Assembly (NCBI RefSeq): GCF_029285175.1
Contig: NZ_JABEDH010000003.1
Coordinates: 186,001-250,000, forward strand
Origin: Sulfitobacter sp. M05
GTDB lineage: Bacteria; Pseudomonadota; Alphaproteobacteria; Rhodobacterales; Rhodobacteraceae
Length of the DNA: 64,000 nt
Direction: 5' to 3'
Below the pieces are notes generated by a model. That model was not told the DNA's origin. It saw only the letters and a list, made by a program, of their open reading frames with translations, and made no database searches. The position numbers and the translations under genes were made by a program. Positions 1-8,543 of this stretch are shown piece after piece. Position 1 is the stretch's first letter. The number at the start of each line of letters is the position of its first letter.

Positions 1-559
1 GAACGGGTGTTGGAGGGACCACCTCGATCACGTTTACACCATCCAGAAAGGCGCGGACCGGTGTTAGCAACTGTTGTTCGCCGGCCTCGGCCCGCAGGTG
101 ATGCGGCGTGTGCAGAATACGCGCGGCGGGACCGACAGTAAGGAAGGAACTGGGGCGGCCTTGCCCGAAGGTATCGGCCATAATGCGCAGCAGGGGCGTA
201 CGCCGGCCTGCATCCGCCGGAACAAAATTGCTTGAACCGATCCAGATCAATTTGGCGGCCTCACCCGTTGAGGTGTTGACCATATCACCCGGCTGCAAAT
301 CCTCGACGGCGACGTCACCCTGTGGTGTCGCGATCAGCGTGCCGCGCGCAAAGGCGGAAAACGCATTTTCGAACAGGGGCACAGCCGGCGCTTTGTCCTG
401 ACCGATGTAAAGTGATCCGTCGCTGCGCAACGCCGCCACTTCGAAACTGCGCATCGGCATTTTCGTGGTGGGCAACACCCCCCGTGCAGAGGGGGTGAAC
501 CCTCGTGAATTCAAACCGTTTGCGGTTGGGCGTGCGCCCAGAGCAGCAGTCAGTGTCAT
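1..559 (-). CDS. Hint-domain protein, 3' part outside window
   Basis: The minus strand is open from an ATG at 559 (upstream AAGGTG-like ribosome site) to the window edge, giving 186 residues without a stop. Residues 69-81 read AFARGTLIATPQG, followed by VEDLQPGDMV and LIWIGSS, the start of a Hint (hedgehog/intein) fold as found in many Rhodobacteraceae proteins of unknown role. In self-splicing Hint domains the residue before FxxGT is a catalytic Cys; here it is Ala69, so autoprocessing is unlikely. No signal peptide is visible in the first 60 residues. The family call is firm; the function is unknown. Confidence 0.8.
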   Translation of the reverse strand, partial: MTLTAALGARPTANGLNSRGFTPSARGVLPTTKMPMRSFEVAALRSDGSLYIGQDKAPAVPLFENAFSAFARGTLIATPQGDVAVEDLQPGDMVNTSTGEAAKLIWIGSSNFVPADAGRRTPLLRIMADTFGQGRPSSFLTVGPAARILHTPHHLRAEAGEQQLLTPVRAFLDGVNVIEVVPPTPV

Positions 560-774
560 GCGATCACCTTTTAGCAGGTTGTCACATCCGTGTTGGCCCC
601 CACCAACAAGCACGGAAATAACCAATGTCATTTCGTCTTTGATGGAGACTAAAACACCTTATTGGCGGTTGATTGTCAAAGTTTGAACAACATTGGCCCC
701 GGATTTCGCGCCAATTCGGCGGCCTTGGCCCATTCTGTTTCCGCTATCGGGAGGGGGGGTGCCACATTTCCGGT

Positions 775-822
775 CAAAAATTCAAAAACAATGCCCCGCC
801 AGCGAATCAACGCAGGCGGGGC
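775..822 (-). terminator. Rho-independent terminator of the 47-codon gene
   Basis: A perfect 8-bp stem GCCCCGCC (793-800) / GGCGGGGC (815-822) is followed on the minus strand by a T-rich tract (attgtttttgaattttt). It lies about 150 bp beyond the stop of the small gene at 974. Gap 560-973 otherwise holds a short inverted repeat (835-880) and the presumed promoter of the Hint gene, which I could not pin down. Confidence 0.6.
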
Positions 823-834
823 GGGCATATCGTC

Positions 835-880
835 TTAGAGCGTCACGCCTTAGGCTCAGGTTAAAGGCGGGGCGCTTTAG
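835..880. repeat. 46-bp inverted repeat, copy of the 6435-6521 element
   Basis: The two ends are imperfect inverted repeats (TTAGAGCGTCACGCC against CTAAAGCGCCCCGCC in reverse complement, 11 of 15 matching). Its right half, positions 853-880, matches 6494-6521 at 27 of 28 bases. It looks like an internally deleted copy of the longer element, or a related hairpin repeat. Confidence 0.6.
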
Positions 881-973
881 AGGGTAACCAAAGAACTCGT
901 TAACCCGTCAAAACCTTGGAGGAGGCCGTATGGGAGGAGGGATAATGGTGCAGCTTTGGTGAACGCACTGTCT

Positions 974-1117
974 TCAGGCGCTGCGGCGTTCCGGCTTGTC
1001 AGTGCTTCGTTTGGCGATAAAGGCGCTGCGTCGTTTGCCGCGGGCCCATGGCATGACAGTGTCTTCTTTGGCTGCGGCTGCGACGACACCTTTGATGAAA
1101 CGTGTGTTGGTTTTCAT
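974..1117 (-). CDS. Small conserved-looking protein, 47 aa, unknown
   Basis: An ATG at 1117 follows GAGGA with good spacing. An upstream in-frame start at 1174 has no such site. The product begins MKTNTRFIKGVVAAAAKED, then PWARGKRR and a basic tail; it has no signal peptide or membrane segment. A terminator follows at 775-822, so it is probably a single-gene transcript. I believe similar short basic proteins occur in other roseobacters, but I assign no function. The codon pattern and terminator make it better than chance. Confidence 0.6.
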   Translation of the reverse strand: MKTNTRFIKGVVAAAAKEDTVMPWARGKRRSAFIAKRSTDKPERRSA

Positions 1118-1406
1118 GGGCTCAATCCTCGATCTCTTGTTTGCGGGCTTGGTTGCCCTTTGCTTGAGGATCAATATGACGGTGCAATCAGGCCGGTTTT
1201 TGGCAACGATGCAGTTTTTCTGAAAAACCTCGAAAAATTTCGGGCCAGTTTGTGACAGGGTTGCCTTAATTCGTCGCGCGCCCTGTTTTTATGGCTGTAA
1301 GGGGCTGGGTTGTGATCAATCACGAAGGAAAGCGGGGATTGTTTCCAGCTTTAGCACGCTCAATCGGGCGGTGACGGGGCAATCTCTGCCCCAATTATGC
1401 CAAGTT

Positions 1407-2162
1407 CTACAACGTGATGGCGGCGATCAGCCGGCCATAGTCGGCGTCTTTTGCATGGGTGGCGCGGCGGTAGGAATAAAAGCGGCGGGCATCAGCATAG
1501 GTGCAATGGCGGGTCCATTCCGCCACGCCCACACCCGCTCCGCGCAGGCGGCTGAGCCCGAAGCCGGGCAAATCAAACAACAACCTGTCACCGGTGCCTT
1601 GGGCAAAGAACCGGTCAAAGCTCGTGTCTTCGGCCAGAAAGCCCTCAAAGAACTCCGGGCCGACTTCATAGGCACCTTGGCTGATGCAGGGGCCGATTAC
1701 CGCTGTGATATTCTGGCGGTCCGCGCCCAAGCGCTGCATCCCGTCGATGGTTGCCTCAAGGACGCCGTCCAGCGCGCCGCGCCATCCGGCATGTGCCGCA
1801 CCGATGACACCCGCGTGTTTGTCGGCGAACAGCACCGGCTGGCAATCCGCGGAGAGCACTGACAAGGCAACACCGGGGGTGCGGGTCACCATGGCGTCGG
1901 CCTTGGGTTTGTCCGGCAGCGGGCCGGTGACCTCGACCACAGTGGCGGAATGAACCTGATGCACCCCGACCAGATGATCCGCCGCCACACCCATGGCATC
2001 GGCCACCCGGGCGCGGTTGATATGTACGATATCTGTCTGGTCACTGCTGCCGTAACCACAGTTCAGTCCCTCGAACACGCCGGAGGAGGCTCCGCCGCGT
2101 CGCGTGAAAAAGCCATGGCGGAGACTGCCAAGGTGATCGGAGGTCAATATTTCGAGTGTCAT
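1407..2162 (-). CDS. pgeF: Peptidoglycan editing factor / multicopper polyphenol oxidase family (YfiH)
   Basis: This 251-residue protein has the three metal or active-site residues of the YfiH/YlmD family: His71 (GVHQVHS), Cys107 (SADCQP) and His124 (GAAHAGWRG). In E. coli PgeF hydrolyses misincorporated L-Ser from peptidoglycan precursors; the same family is also annotated as polyphenol oxidase or purine nucleoside phosphorylase. It starts inside the stop of the upstream methyltransferase gene (ATGA overlap, 2159-2162), so it is the third gene of an lgt-midA-pgeF operon. A GGGGC/GCCCC hairpin at 1376-1392 without a T tract lies downstream. Confidence 0.9.
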   Translation of the reverse strand: MTLEILTSDHLGSLRHGFFTRRGGASSGVFEGLNCGYGSSDQTDIVHINRARVADAMGVAADHLVGVHQVHSATVVEVTGPLPDKPKADAMVTRTPGVALSVLSADCQPVLFADKHAGVIGAAHAGWRGALDGVLEATIDGMQRLGADRQNITAVIGPCISQGAYEVGPEFFEGFLAEDTSFDRFFAQGTGDRLLFDLPGFGLSRLRGAGVGVAEWTRHCTYADARRFYSYRRATHAKDADYGRLIAAITL

Positions 2163-3220
2163 GGGTCCACTCCCGGCGGGGGGGCACTTCCTTGTGGGTA
2201 GAGTGCCATTACCTTGAACAGATTTCCCATTTCTTCGGGATGCGTCAACCTGTGATGCGCGGCAATGTGGGTTTCCAGCGCAGCGCCGGTTAACTTGGTG
2301 GCGAGGTTTTGCGCCCGTTGGGTGATGCCAAGGCGTTCAAGGAAAACGCCCTGCGGGGTAAGAGCAGAATGGGCGCAGCTGGCCCCGGCCTGTGCCAGCG
2401 CGGCAAAATCCACATGTGCGGTCAGGTCGGCGTCGCCGGGCGTGCCCAGCGGCGGCACTTTCTGATGGTCCCGCAGGGCTTGCAAGGTATCGCCGGTGTG
2501 TTGCCAGCCACCGTAATCAACGATCAGCGCGACACCGCCGTGGGCCGCAATGCGGGCCGCGATTGTATCCATCACCGGGGCGATGGCGGCACAGCTTTCG
2601 ATCAGATCACCGTCTTGGGTCGTGTCCAGCCGCGCGGTCAAGGCGGGCTGGGCCTGAGCGGGGGCAAGACCGAAAGTCAGGCTGCCGTCATGCAGGCCGA
2701 CCTGACGTTCGCGCCAGCCGCTGCCGTCGCGCAGGAATTGACGGATCGGCAGGGCGTCGAAAAATTCATTGGCGATCAGGAACAGGGGCTGCTCGGGCAG
2801 AGCTTCAAGGTCATCGGCAAAGGTCACCCTATGGCCGGCCAGAGTTTCGGTCTGGATTGCACGCAGGGTGGGGGAGGCCTCGACGAGGGTGATTTCTGCG
2901 GCCTCGATAAAGCCGGGCACGTTGCGACAGGCGCGCAGGGCATCCGCCATCAAGGTCCCGCGCCCCGGTCCCAATTCGGCCAGTGTAAACGGGGTAGGGG
3001 CCCCTTGGTCCAGCCACGTCTGGGCGATGCACAGGCCCAGCACCTCGCCAAACATCTGACTGATTTCGGGGGCGGTGATGAAATCACCTGCCGCGCCAAA
3101 GGGGTCGCGGGTGGTGTAATAGCCCATTGTCGGATGCAACAGGCAGGTGGTCATATATTCGTCGATCCGCATCGGCCCCTGCGCGGCGATCCGGGCTTTT
3201 ATATGTGCCGTCAGGGTCAT
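2159..3220 (-). CDS. Class I SAM methyltransferase, MidA/NDUFAF7 family
   Basis: The protein (353 residues) carries [15 protein letters not shown] at 45-59 and the SAM-binding loop [10 protein letters not shown] at 81-90, both hallmarks of the MidA/NDUFAF7 group (DUF185). The human member dimethylates an arginine of complex I subunit NDUFS2; a similar role in this bacterium is an inference. I place the start at 3220 because this ATG overlaps the lgt stop by four bases (ATGA). The longer reading frame to 3277 would lie fully inside lgt. Confidence 0.88.
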   Translation of the reverse strand: MTLTAHIKARIAAQGPMRIDEYMTTCLLHPTMGYYTTRDPFGAAGDFITAPEISQMFGEVLGLCIAQTWLDQGAPTPFTLAELGPGRGTLMADALRACRNVPGFIEAAEITLVEASPTLRAIQTETLAGHRVTFADDLEALPEQPLFLIANEFFDALPIRQFLRDGSGWRERQVGLHDGSLTFGLAPAQAQPALTARLDTTQDGDLIESCAAIAPVMDTIAARIAAHGGVALIVDYGGWQHTGDTLQALRDHQKVPPLGTPGDADLTAHVDFAALAQAGASCAHSALTPQGVFLERLGITQRAQNLATKLTGAALETHIAAHHRLTHPEEMGNLFKVMALYPQGSAPPPGVDP

Positions 3221-4101
3221 GTCGTGCGGCGGGCCCGCAGGATAAAGAACACACCGACCAGCACCATGGGGATGCACAACAGCTGGCCCATGGTCAGCCC
3301 ATAGCCGCCGCTGTGAAGCGCGAGACCCAGCGGGTTGCCCGGAGAAATAAACTGTGCGTCCGGCTGGCGGAAAAATTCAACGGCAAAACGCGCGGCACCG
3401 TAGCCGGCGAGGAAGACGCCCATCAGTAGGCCGGGGCGTTTAAAGGCCCCTTTGCGCCAGGCCATCCATATCAGCACAAGGCCGAGAACCAGACCTTCCA
3501 GCAGGGCCTCATAGAGTTGTGAGGGGTGGCGGGCGCAGATGCCGGCCACATCCGGGCAGTATTGGGCGGCCTGAGTGGGAAAGGCGACGCCCCAAGGCAG
3601 ATCCGTTGGCCGGCCCCAGAGTTCGGCATTGATGAAGTTGGCAATGCGTCCCAGAAACAGGCCGGGGGCAAGGCCAAGCGCCACAAGATCGCCAACCGAC
3701 AGGGTGTTCAGCCGGTAACGTTTGGTAAAGAAGAACGCTGCGACGATGACCCCGATGGCCCCGCCGTGAAACGACATGCCCCCCTCCCAGAGTTGCAGCA
3801 CGCGCAGCGGGTTAGAGAGGTAGTAGTCGAATTGGTAGAACAGGACATACCCCAGCCGCCCGCCAAGGATCACACCGAGGATGACCCAGAACAGCAGATC
3901 TTCGATCTTGCCGGGGGTCATTACCGGTTGGTCATTGTGCCACAGGCGCGGGGTGCGGGCGGCACTGACAACCAGTCGCCATCCCAGCAGGATGCCGACG
4001 ATATAGGCCAGCGCGTACCAGCGCAGGGCGAAATCGACGCCAAACAGGGTAACGGAAAAAATCTCGGGCGAGATGTTGGGGAATTGGAGCATTGCATTCA
4101 T
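3217..4101 (-). CDS. lgt: Prolipoprotein diacylglyceryl transferase
   Basis: This 294-residue inner-membrane enzyme moves diacylglycerol from phosphatidylglycerol to the lipobox Cys of prolipoproteins, the first step of lipoprotein maturation. It shows GGMSFHGG at 108-115 and the Lgt signature [14 protein letters not shown] at 151-164, with about seven hydrophobic segments. It is the first gene of the operon with midA and pgeF, divergent from the ubiK-like gene; the 93-bp gap 4102-4194 should carry both promoters. Confidence 0.96.
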   Translation of the reverse strand: MNAMLQFPNISPEIFSVTLFGVDFALRWYALAYIVGILLGWRLVVSAARTPRLWHNDQPVMTPGKIEDLLFWVILGVILGGRLGYVLFYQFDYYLSNPLRVLQLWEGGMSFHGGAIGVIVAAFFFTKRYRLNTLSVGDLVALGLAPGLFLGRIANFINAELWGRPTDLPWGVAFPTQAAQYCPDVAGICARHPSQLYEALLEGLVLGLVLIWMAWRKGAFKRPGLLMGVFLAGYGAARFAVEFFRQPDAQFISPGNPLGLALHSGGYGLTMGQLLCIPMVLVGVFFILRARRTT

Positions 4102-4194
4102 GGCGGTGATTGAGACGGTCTGTCACGGGATGTCAACCTTGCCTGAGCGGGCACGACACCCCATATAGGGGACAAGCAACGCCCGGAGGCCCAA

Positions 4195-4440
4195 ATGCAA
4201 ACCCGTAACAAGTTTTTCGACGACATGTCCCAGATGATGACAAATGCAATGGGCGTGGCCCAAGGTGCCAAGGATGAAGCCGAAAATGCCCTGAAGGGGA
4301 TGATGGACCGCTGGTTGGCGGATCGCGATTTTGTCACCCGCGAAGAGTTCGATGCGGTGCGCGCCATGGCGCAAAAAGCCCGCGAAGAGAACGAGGCGCT
4401 GAAGGCGCGTCTGGATGCGTTGGACGCCTCCAAGGGATAA
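4195..4440 (+). CDS. ubiK: UbiK-like accessory factor (BMFP domain)
   Basis: The 81-residue protein has an amphipathic N-terminal helix (FFDDMSQMMTNAMG) and a C-terminal coiled coil (REENEALKARLDAL), the BMFP/YqiC layout. In enterobacteria UbiK binds lipids and helps the UbiJ-centred ubiquinone complex; alphaproteobacterial members are annotated by homology. GGAGG stands 5 bases before the ATG. It is monocistronic, divergent from lgt. Confidence 0.8.
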   Translation: MQTRNKFFDDMSQMMTNAMGVAQGAKDEAENALKGMMDRWLADRDFVTREEFDAVRAMAQKAREENEALKARLDALDASKG

Positions 4441-4449
4441 ATCCTCTCG

Positions 4450-4519
4450 CTGCGGTGCTTTCTCGCGTGCCGCAGCATTTCAATCTGCCCTTGCTTTTGA
4501 GTTTAAGGGCAAGATGAAG
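4450..4519 (+). repeat. Hairpin and partial 3'-end repeat behind ubiK
   Basis: Gap 4441-4737 contains a 6-bp stem CTGCGG (4450-4455) / CCGCAG (4470-4475) ten bases after the ubiK stop, possibly its terminator. It also holds the repeat TGAGTTTAAGGGCAAGATGA (4498-4517, continuing AG), related to copies at 42203, 42275 and 59052. The remainder, about 4520-4737, should carry the promoter of the next gene; I see no other gene in it. Confidence 0.5.
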
Positions 4520-4737
4520 ATCGGCCCCTGCGCCCCATATATGGGTGTTTTCAGGTCTTTGGGTCGCTTTCTCCACAAGATATTGCAGTTATCCCCAGAA
4601 AAAGGCTTGCCAGACGTGGCTGCTATGCCCACCATATCTGGTATGGGCGGTTGGGTGACCAACGGTCTGTTGTGGAGGCATCCAAGTCTGGTGCGGTGAA
4701 ACGCGGCAGCGCTTGGACAACGAACAGAGGTGTCGAA

Positions 4738-5238
4738 ATGGCCCTGACCGAGCAGTACCTTGAAGAAGAAATCCATCCGATTGATATTGTCGAAAATCTG
4801 GCGGCCTATCATGAGTGGGACTTTGACCGGATATCGGATGAGCAGATTGCGATGTCTGTGGAAGGGCAGTGGCGCACCTATGCCATCACCCTTGCGTGGT
4901 CGGCGTTTGACGAGACCTTGCGCCTGATTTGTACGTTCGAGATGGACCCGCCAGACGACAAGTTGGGCGGGTTGTTCGAATTGTTGAACCATGTGAACGA
5001 TCAATGTTGGGCTGGCGCATTCACCTATTGGGCCGAGCAAAAGTTGATGGTTTACCGCTATGGCCTGGTTTGTGCTGGGGGTGTTGATGCCAATGCCGAA
5101 CAGATCGATACCATGATCGGGGCGGCGGTCATGTCGGCCGAACGGTATTATCCGGCATTGCAGTTGCAGGTCTGGGGCGACACCTCGCCGAAAGAGGCGC
5201 TTCAGGTCGCCATTGCAGAGGCCTACGGGCGGGCGTAA
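4738..5238 (+). CDS. YbjN domain-containing protein
   Basis: The 166-residue product has the YbjN pattern: an N-terminal region about the bacterial-type sensory fold (PIDIVENLAAYHEWDFDR) and a C-terminal helix repeated in type III secretion chaperone-like folds. YbjN affects motility and stress traits in E. coli, but its molecular role is not known. GAGGTG precedes the ATG at 4738; an in-frame start at 4651 lacks a ribosome site. proC follows 32 bp downstream on the same strand, so they may be co-transcribed. Confidence 0.8.
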   Translation: MALTEQYLEEEIHPIDIVENLAAYHEWDFDRISDEQIAMSVEGQWRTYAITLAWSAFDETLRLICTFEMDPPDDKLGGLFELLNHVNDQCWAGAFTYWAEQKLMVYRYGLVCAGGVDANAEQIDTMIGAAVMSAERYYPALQLQVWGDTSPKEALQVAIAEAYGRA

Positions 5239-5270
5239 CAGTTTCCCTGAAATAACTCGGGGGATGTGAG

Positions 5271-6086
5271 ATGAAAGACAGCCGTATTGCCGAACGGGGC
5301 CTTGTGCTTTTGGGCTGTGGCAAGATGGGGTCGGCGATGCTGGCGGGATGGCTGGCACGGGGGTTGCCCGCCGCTTCGGTTTGGGTGCTCGATCCGTTTC
5401 CGTCTGACTGGCTACGCAGCACCGGGGTGCATTTGAACGCAGCGCTGCCGGAAAAACCGGCGATTGTATTGGTTGCGGTCAAACCCCAGATGATGGCCGA
5501 GGCATTGCCCAGTTTGCAGGCGATGGGTGGTGGCGACACGGTTTTTGTCAGCGTCGCAGCCGGCACGACAATCCGCTATTTCGAGGAAACCCTTGGCGCG
5601 GGCACCCCTGTGGTGCGGGCCATGCCCAACACGCCAGCGGCGATTTCACAGGGCATCACGGCGATTGTTGCAAATGATGCGGCCGGATCTGCCGGATTGG
5701 ATGAGGCGGAAACCCTGTTAATTGCGGTCGGTCAGGTGGTGCGTTTGAGCGAAGAGACGCAGATTGACGCGGTCACCGGGGTGAGCGGATCCGGCCCGGC
5801 CTATGTTTTTCACATGATCGAGACGATGGCGGCGGCAGGTGAAGCCGAAGGCTTGCCCGCAGAATTGGCTCTGCAACTGGCCAAAGCTACGGTCGCGGGG
5901 GCAGGGGCGCTGGCGTTGCAGTCTGAGGAAAGCCCGTCGCAACTGCGGGTCAATGTGACCTCGCCCAATGGCACCACACAGGCGGCGCTGGAGGTCTTGA
6001 TGGACGAGGCGGAAGGGTTCCCCGCTCTGTTGCGCCGTGCGGTCAAGGCCGCAGCGGACCGGTCGCGGGAGTTGGCCAATGGCTGA
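5271..6086 (+). CDS. proC: Pyrroline-5-carboxylate reductase
   Basis: This 271-residue enzyme makes the last step of proline synthesis, reducing pyrroline-5-carboxylate with NAD(P)H. The Rossmann motif LLGCGKMGSAM is at 13-23 and the C-terminal signature VTGVSGSGPAYVF is present. GGGGGATG-type ribosome site precedes the ATG. It overlaps csaA by 8 bp, which implies translational coupling. Confidence 0.95.
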   Translation: MKDSRIAERGLVLLGCGKMGSAMLAGWLARGLPAASVWVLDPFPSDWLRSTGVHLNAALPEKPAIVLVAVKPQMMAEALPSLQAMGGGDTVFVSVAAGTTIRYFEETLGAGTPVVRAMPNTPAAISQGITAIVANDAAGSAGLDEAETLLIAVGQVVRLSEETQIDAVTGVSGSGPAYVFHMIETMAAAGEAEGLPAELALQLAKATVAGAGALALQSEESPSQLRVNVTSPNGTTQAALEVLMDEAEGFPALLRRAVKAAADRSRELANG

Positions 6087-6417
6087 AATTGAATTTGATG
6101 ATTTCATGAAGGTGGATATTCGCGTGGGCACTGTGATCCGTGCGGAGCCTTTTCCCGAAGCGCGCAAGCCGGCGATCAAGCTTTGGCTGGATTTCGGGCC
6201 GGAGATTGGCGAACGCAAGACGTCCGCGCAGATCACCGCGCATTACGATCCGCAGGGTTTGGTTGGCAAGCAGGTGATGGCGGTGGTGAACTTCCCGCCG
6301 CGCCAGATTGGGCCGTTTATGTCCGAAGTGCTGGTCTTGGGCGTGCCGGATAAGGAGGGAGCGATTGTGTTGCTGTCGCCGGATCAGGATGTGCCAACTG
6401 GCGGGCGGATGCATTAG
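6079..6417 (+). CDS. csaA: tRNA-binding protein, CsaA family
   Basis: The 112-residue protein is a stand-alone EMAPII-type tRNA-binding domain. KVDIRVGTV, FPEARKPA, SAQIT, AVVNFPPRQI and SEVLVLG follow the CsaA consensus closely. CsaA binds tRNA and has been described as a secretion chaperone in Bacillus. The start at 6079 overlaps the end of proC; a longer frame from 6037 would be buried in proC. Confidence 0.9.
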   Translation: MAEIEFDDFMKVDIRVGTVIRAEPFPEARKPAIKLWLDFGPEIGERKTSAQITAHYDPQGLVGKQVMAVVNFPPRQIGPFMSEVLVLGVPDKEGAIVLLSPDQDVPTGGRMH

Positions 6418-6434
6418 GCTCTGGGCGCAAAACC

Positions 6435-6521
6435 TTATAGCGTGTTGAGTAAAATTTGGCCCGGTTGGTCGAACGCGAAAAGCGATATATGATGGCTCAG
6501 GTTAAAGGCGGGACGCTTTAG
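6435..6521. repeat. 87-bp element with short terminal inverted repeats
   Basis: Its left end TTATAGCGT and right end (reverse complement CTAAAGCGT) match at 7 of 9 bases. The right 28 bases (6494-6521) recur at 853-880 with one change. The element fills the gap behind csaA and supplies the TAA stop (6518-6520) of the minus-strand gene. No protein is encoded, so it resembles a MITE or another small dispersed repeat. Confidence 0.6.
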
Positions 6522-7075
6522 TTGTTCTTGTCGCTGTGTTGCGCTGCCAGATCAAGGAAACGGGTGATGCGTTTGCCTTCAAGTTTCACCGTTGTGCAAC
6601 AGGCGACCCATTGGGATTTGCCGGCGCTTTTCGCGTCGATGAGGCCTTTCATCGTTGACGCCACGGCGCTGTGGGAAGATTTGGCCATGGGTTTCAGGAC
6701 CTTGATCTGTTGGTCGATCACTTTGACCAGTTTCTTCTGTGCCTGTTCCTGTTTTTTCAACGCGCCGGCGACGCGTTTCGAACTGTCCTTGATCTCTTTT
6801 TCAAGCTTTCCGAAGACGGGATAGGGGATTGGCACCGGGCCGGCAGGTGCGGGGGATTTGGTGACATCGGGAAAACGCTGGAAGGCTTTGGTAAAGGCCT
6901 TGTGCTGTTTGTCCATTGCGCTGGCCAAAGCCGCGGTTGCGGTGTCTATGTCCTTGCGAGCCGTTTCCAGTGCTTTGGTATCTGCGGGGGTGTCTTTTGA
7001 TTTGGCGACAGCGGTATCCAGATCTTTCAACTTCGCAAACTGCTTTGGTTCGGGCTTCTTTGGCTTGACGTCCAT
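6518..7075 (-). CDS. Hypothetical helical protein, 185 aa
   Basis: I do not recognise this family. The start at 7075 follows GGGGAGG with ideal spacing; an upstream ATG at 7108 lacks one. The product is rich in Lys, Ala and Asp and predicted helical, with heptad-like stretches (KALETARKDIDTATAALASAM; KEIKDSSKRVAGALKKQEQ), a Pro-rich link (SPAPAGPVPIPYP) near residue 95, and no signal peptide or membrane segment. Its last codons abut the repeat at 6435-6521, which gives the stop, so the C-terminus may have been changed by repeat insertion. Confidence 0.7.
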   Translation of the reverse strand: MDVKPKKPEPKQFAKLKDLDTAVAKSKDTPADTKALETARKDIDTATAALASAMDKQHKAFTKAFQRFPDVTKSPAPAGPVPIPYPVFGKLEKEIKDSSKRVAGALKKQEQAQKKLVKVIDQQIKVLKPMAKSSHSAVASTMKGLIDAKSAGKSQWVACCTTVKLEGKRITRFLDLAAQHSDKNN

Positions 7076-7191
7076 CGTCAGCCTCCCCTTTTTTTGAAAA
7101 TGCATCATTTGAGTATGTCGGTAAAAGTACCGGCAGATTGCATTTTCTCAAAGCGGTAGTTGTTTTTTCTTCGGTTGTCGTCGCTTGACTG

Positions 7192-7776
7192 TCAGGCGCT
7201 GTCGCCCACGGCCTCGCGCCAGTGGCGGCGGCACAGGGACACATAGGTTTCATTGCCGCCGATCTGAACCTGTGCGCCGTCTTTCATGGCGACACCCTTG
7301 GCATCCATCCGCACAACCATCGTGGCCTTCTTGCCGCAATGGCAGATTGTGCGGACTTCGCGCATTTCGTCAGCGAGGGCGAGCAGGGTGGCCGATCCGG
7401 GGAAAAGTTCCCCGCGAAAATCGACACGCAGGCCGAAGCACATGATCGGCACATGCAGGTCGTCCACAACCCGCGCCAGTTGCCAGACCTGTTCGGTCTC
7501 CAGAAACTGGGCCTCGTCGACAAAGACGCAGGCGCAGGGGCCTTCGCTAAGGCGTTGTTTCAGCTTGGCAAACAGGTCTTCTCCGGGGCCGTAGGTATCG
7601 GCCTCTTCGCCGATGCCGATCCTTGATGCGATGCGCCCCTCGCCGGCGCGGCCATCGAATTGCGCGGTCAACAGATAAGGCACCATGCCGCGTTCGACAT
7701 AGTTATGCGCGGCCTGCAACAGCACCGTCGATTTGCCGGCGTTCATCGTGGAGTAGTGAAAATAGAGTTTTGCCAT
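7192..7776 (-). CDS. tdk: Thymidine kinase
   Basis: The 194-residue enzyme phosphorylates thymidine with ATP in nucleoside salvage. Visible are the P-loop STMNAGKST (9-17), the DEAQF Walker B motif (87-91) and the zinc ligands CHC (145-147) with CRRH near the C-terminus. It complements the cdd-deoA-deoB-upp salvage run at 26-30 kb. Its long upstream gap (7777-8084) is rich in hairpins and could in part be its leader. Confidence 0.97.
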   Translation of the reverse strand: MAKLYFHYSTMNAGKSTVLLQAAHNYVERGMVPYLLTAQFDGRAGEGRIASRIGIGEEADTYGPGEDLFAKLKQRLSEGPCACVFVDEAQFLETEQVWQLARVVDDLHVPIMCFGLRVDFRGELFPGSATLLALADEMREVRTICHCGKKATMVVRMDAKGVAMKDGAQVQIGGNETYVSLCRRHWREAVGDSA

Positions 7777-7800
7777 GGCGGCCTGTTACGACAAAAGCTG

Positions 7801-8060
7801 TGACGTGTTCAAGGCAACTGCGAAGGGCAGAGTGTGAGGAAGAGCTGTACGAGCCCGCATACCCCGTAAGGTCCGATCTGCCGTGCGGAGCAGTCCGAAC
7901 AGGGGGGCATGCGAACCCGTAAACACCCCGACTTGTGGGTCTGGGTACTCATGAAGTCCCGCCACGAGGACGGGATGGTTGGTAAATGCCATTTACGGCC
8001 CCATAAATTAATGGGAAAAGCCAAGAGGCATTCCCCCGCAGTGCGGACCGGGGGCTTGTC
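7801..8060. ncRNA. Candidate structured RNA or leader, strand unknown
   Basis: The 308-bp gap 7777-8084 has at least five potential stems: a bipartite hairpin with TACG 7848/CGTA 7918, CGCAT 7856/ATGCG 7909, CCCC 7862/GGGG 7904 and an inner CTGC 7878/GCAG 7890; TCCCG 7957/CGGGA 7971; GTAAAT 7982/ATTTAC 7991; CCCAT 8000/ATGGG 8011; and CCCCCG 8033/CGGGGG 8049. It could be a tdk leader (minus), a leader of the next gene (plus) or a free RNA. It does not show the marks of SRP RNA, RNase P RNA or tmRNA. Family unknown. Confidence 0.35.
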
Positions 8061-8084
8061 ATAGATGTTTGGGGAACAGGACAT

Positions 8085-8543
8085 ATGGCCAATATCGGCA
8101 GCTATTTAAAGAAACACACCGAAGCCTTGGTTAAAGATGTGGGTATTGAGCCCGCGTGCGACGTAACCGGAAAGTCGAAGGCGACGTTGGGGCGGTATTA
8201 CTCTGACAATGACGAACATTCCGATCGATTTATGCCGATTGATGCAGTTGCCCAGCTTGAACAGGTTTCCAGTTACCCCCATGTCACCGCTGCTTTGGCG
8301 GAGCTGAAGGGGATCGGCCTGAATTTTGAGGACCGGCGTGACAATGCCCCGCGCAAGGGGGGGGTGAATTCCGATGTGATCGCGTTGTCCCAGCGTTTTG
8401 CGATGCTGATGGCCGAATACCAGCAGTCGATGGAAGACGGCAAGATCAGCGTCAACGAGGCCAAGCGGCTGTTGAAAGAGACAACCATGCTGCAACAGGT
8501 TCTGGTTGATATGAAACTGAACCTTGAGGACGAAAGTGACTGA
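8085..8543 (+). CDS. CII/CP76-like helix-turn-helix protein, tentative
   Basis: This 152-residue protein has an N-terminal helical region with the pattern [16 protein letters not shown] (about 24-39), then [11 protein letters not shown] and [12 protein letters not shown], which recalls phage regulatory protein CII (CP76)-type HTH proteins kept in alphaproteobacterial chromosomes. The C-terminal 60 residues are helical. GGGGAACAGG precedes the ATG. It overlaps arsH by 8 bp. No phage genes are nearby. DNA binding is inferred from pattern only. Confidence 0.6.
   Translation: MANIGSYLKKHTEALVKDVGIEPACDVTGKSKATLGRYYSDNDEHSDRFMPIDAVAQLEQVSSYPHVTAALAELKGIGLNFEDRRDNAPRKGGVNSDVIALSQRFAMLMAEYQQSMEDGKISVNEAKRLLKETTMLQQVLVDMKLNLEDESD

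Noticed and set aside
7786-7992. Minus-strand open frame in the gap before tdk (and a longer one at 7809-8084)
   Set aside because: No ribosome site, runs through all the hairpins, and has no domain. More likely a chance frame over a structured region.
7801-8060. 6S RNA, SRP RNA, tmRNA or RNase P RNA
   Set aside because: I could not find the SRP GGAAG loop, a tmRNA tag, or RNase P core motifs. 6S cannot be excluded by eye, but its usual fau/zapA neighbours are absent.
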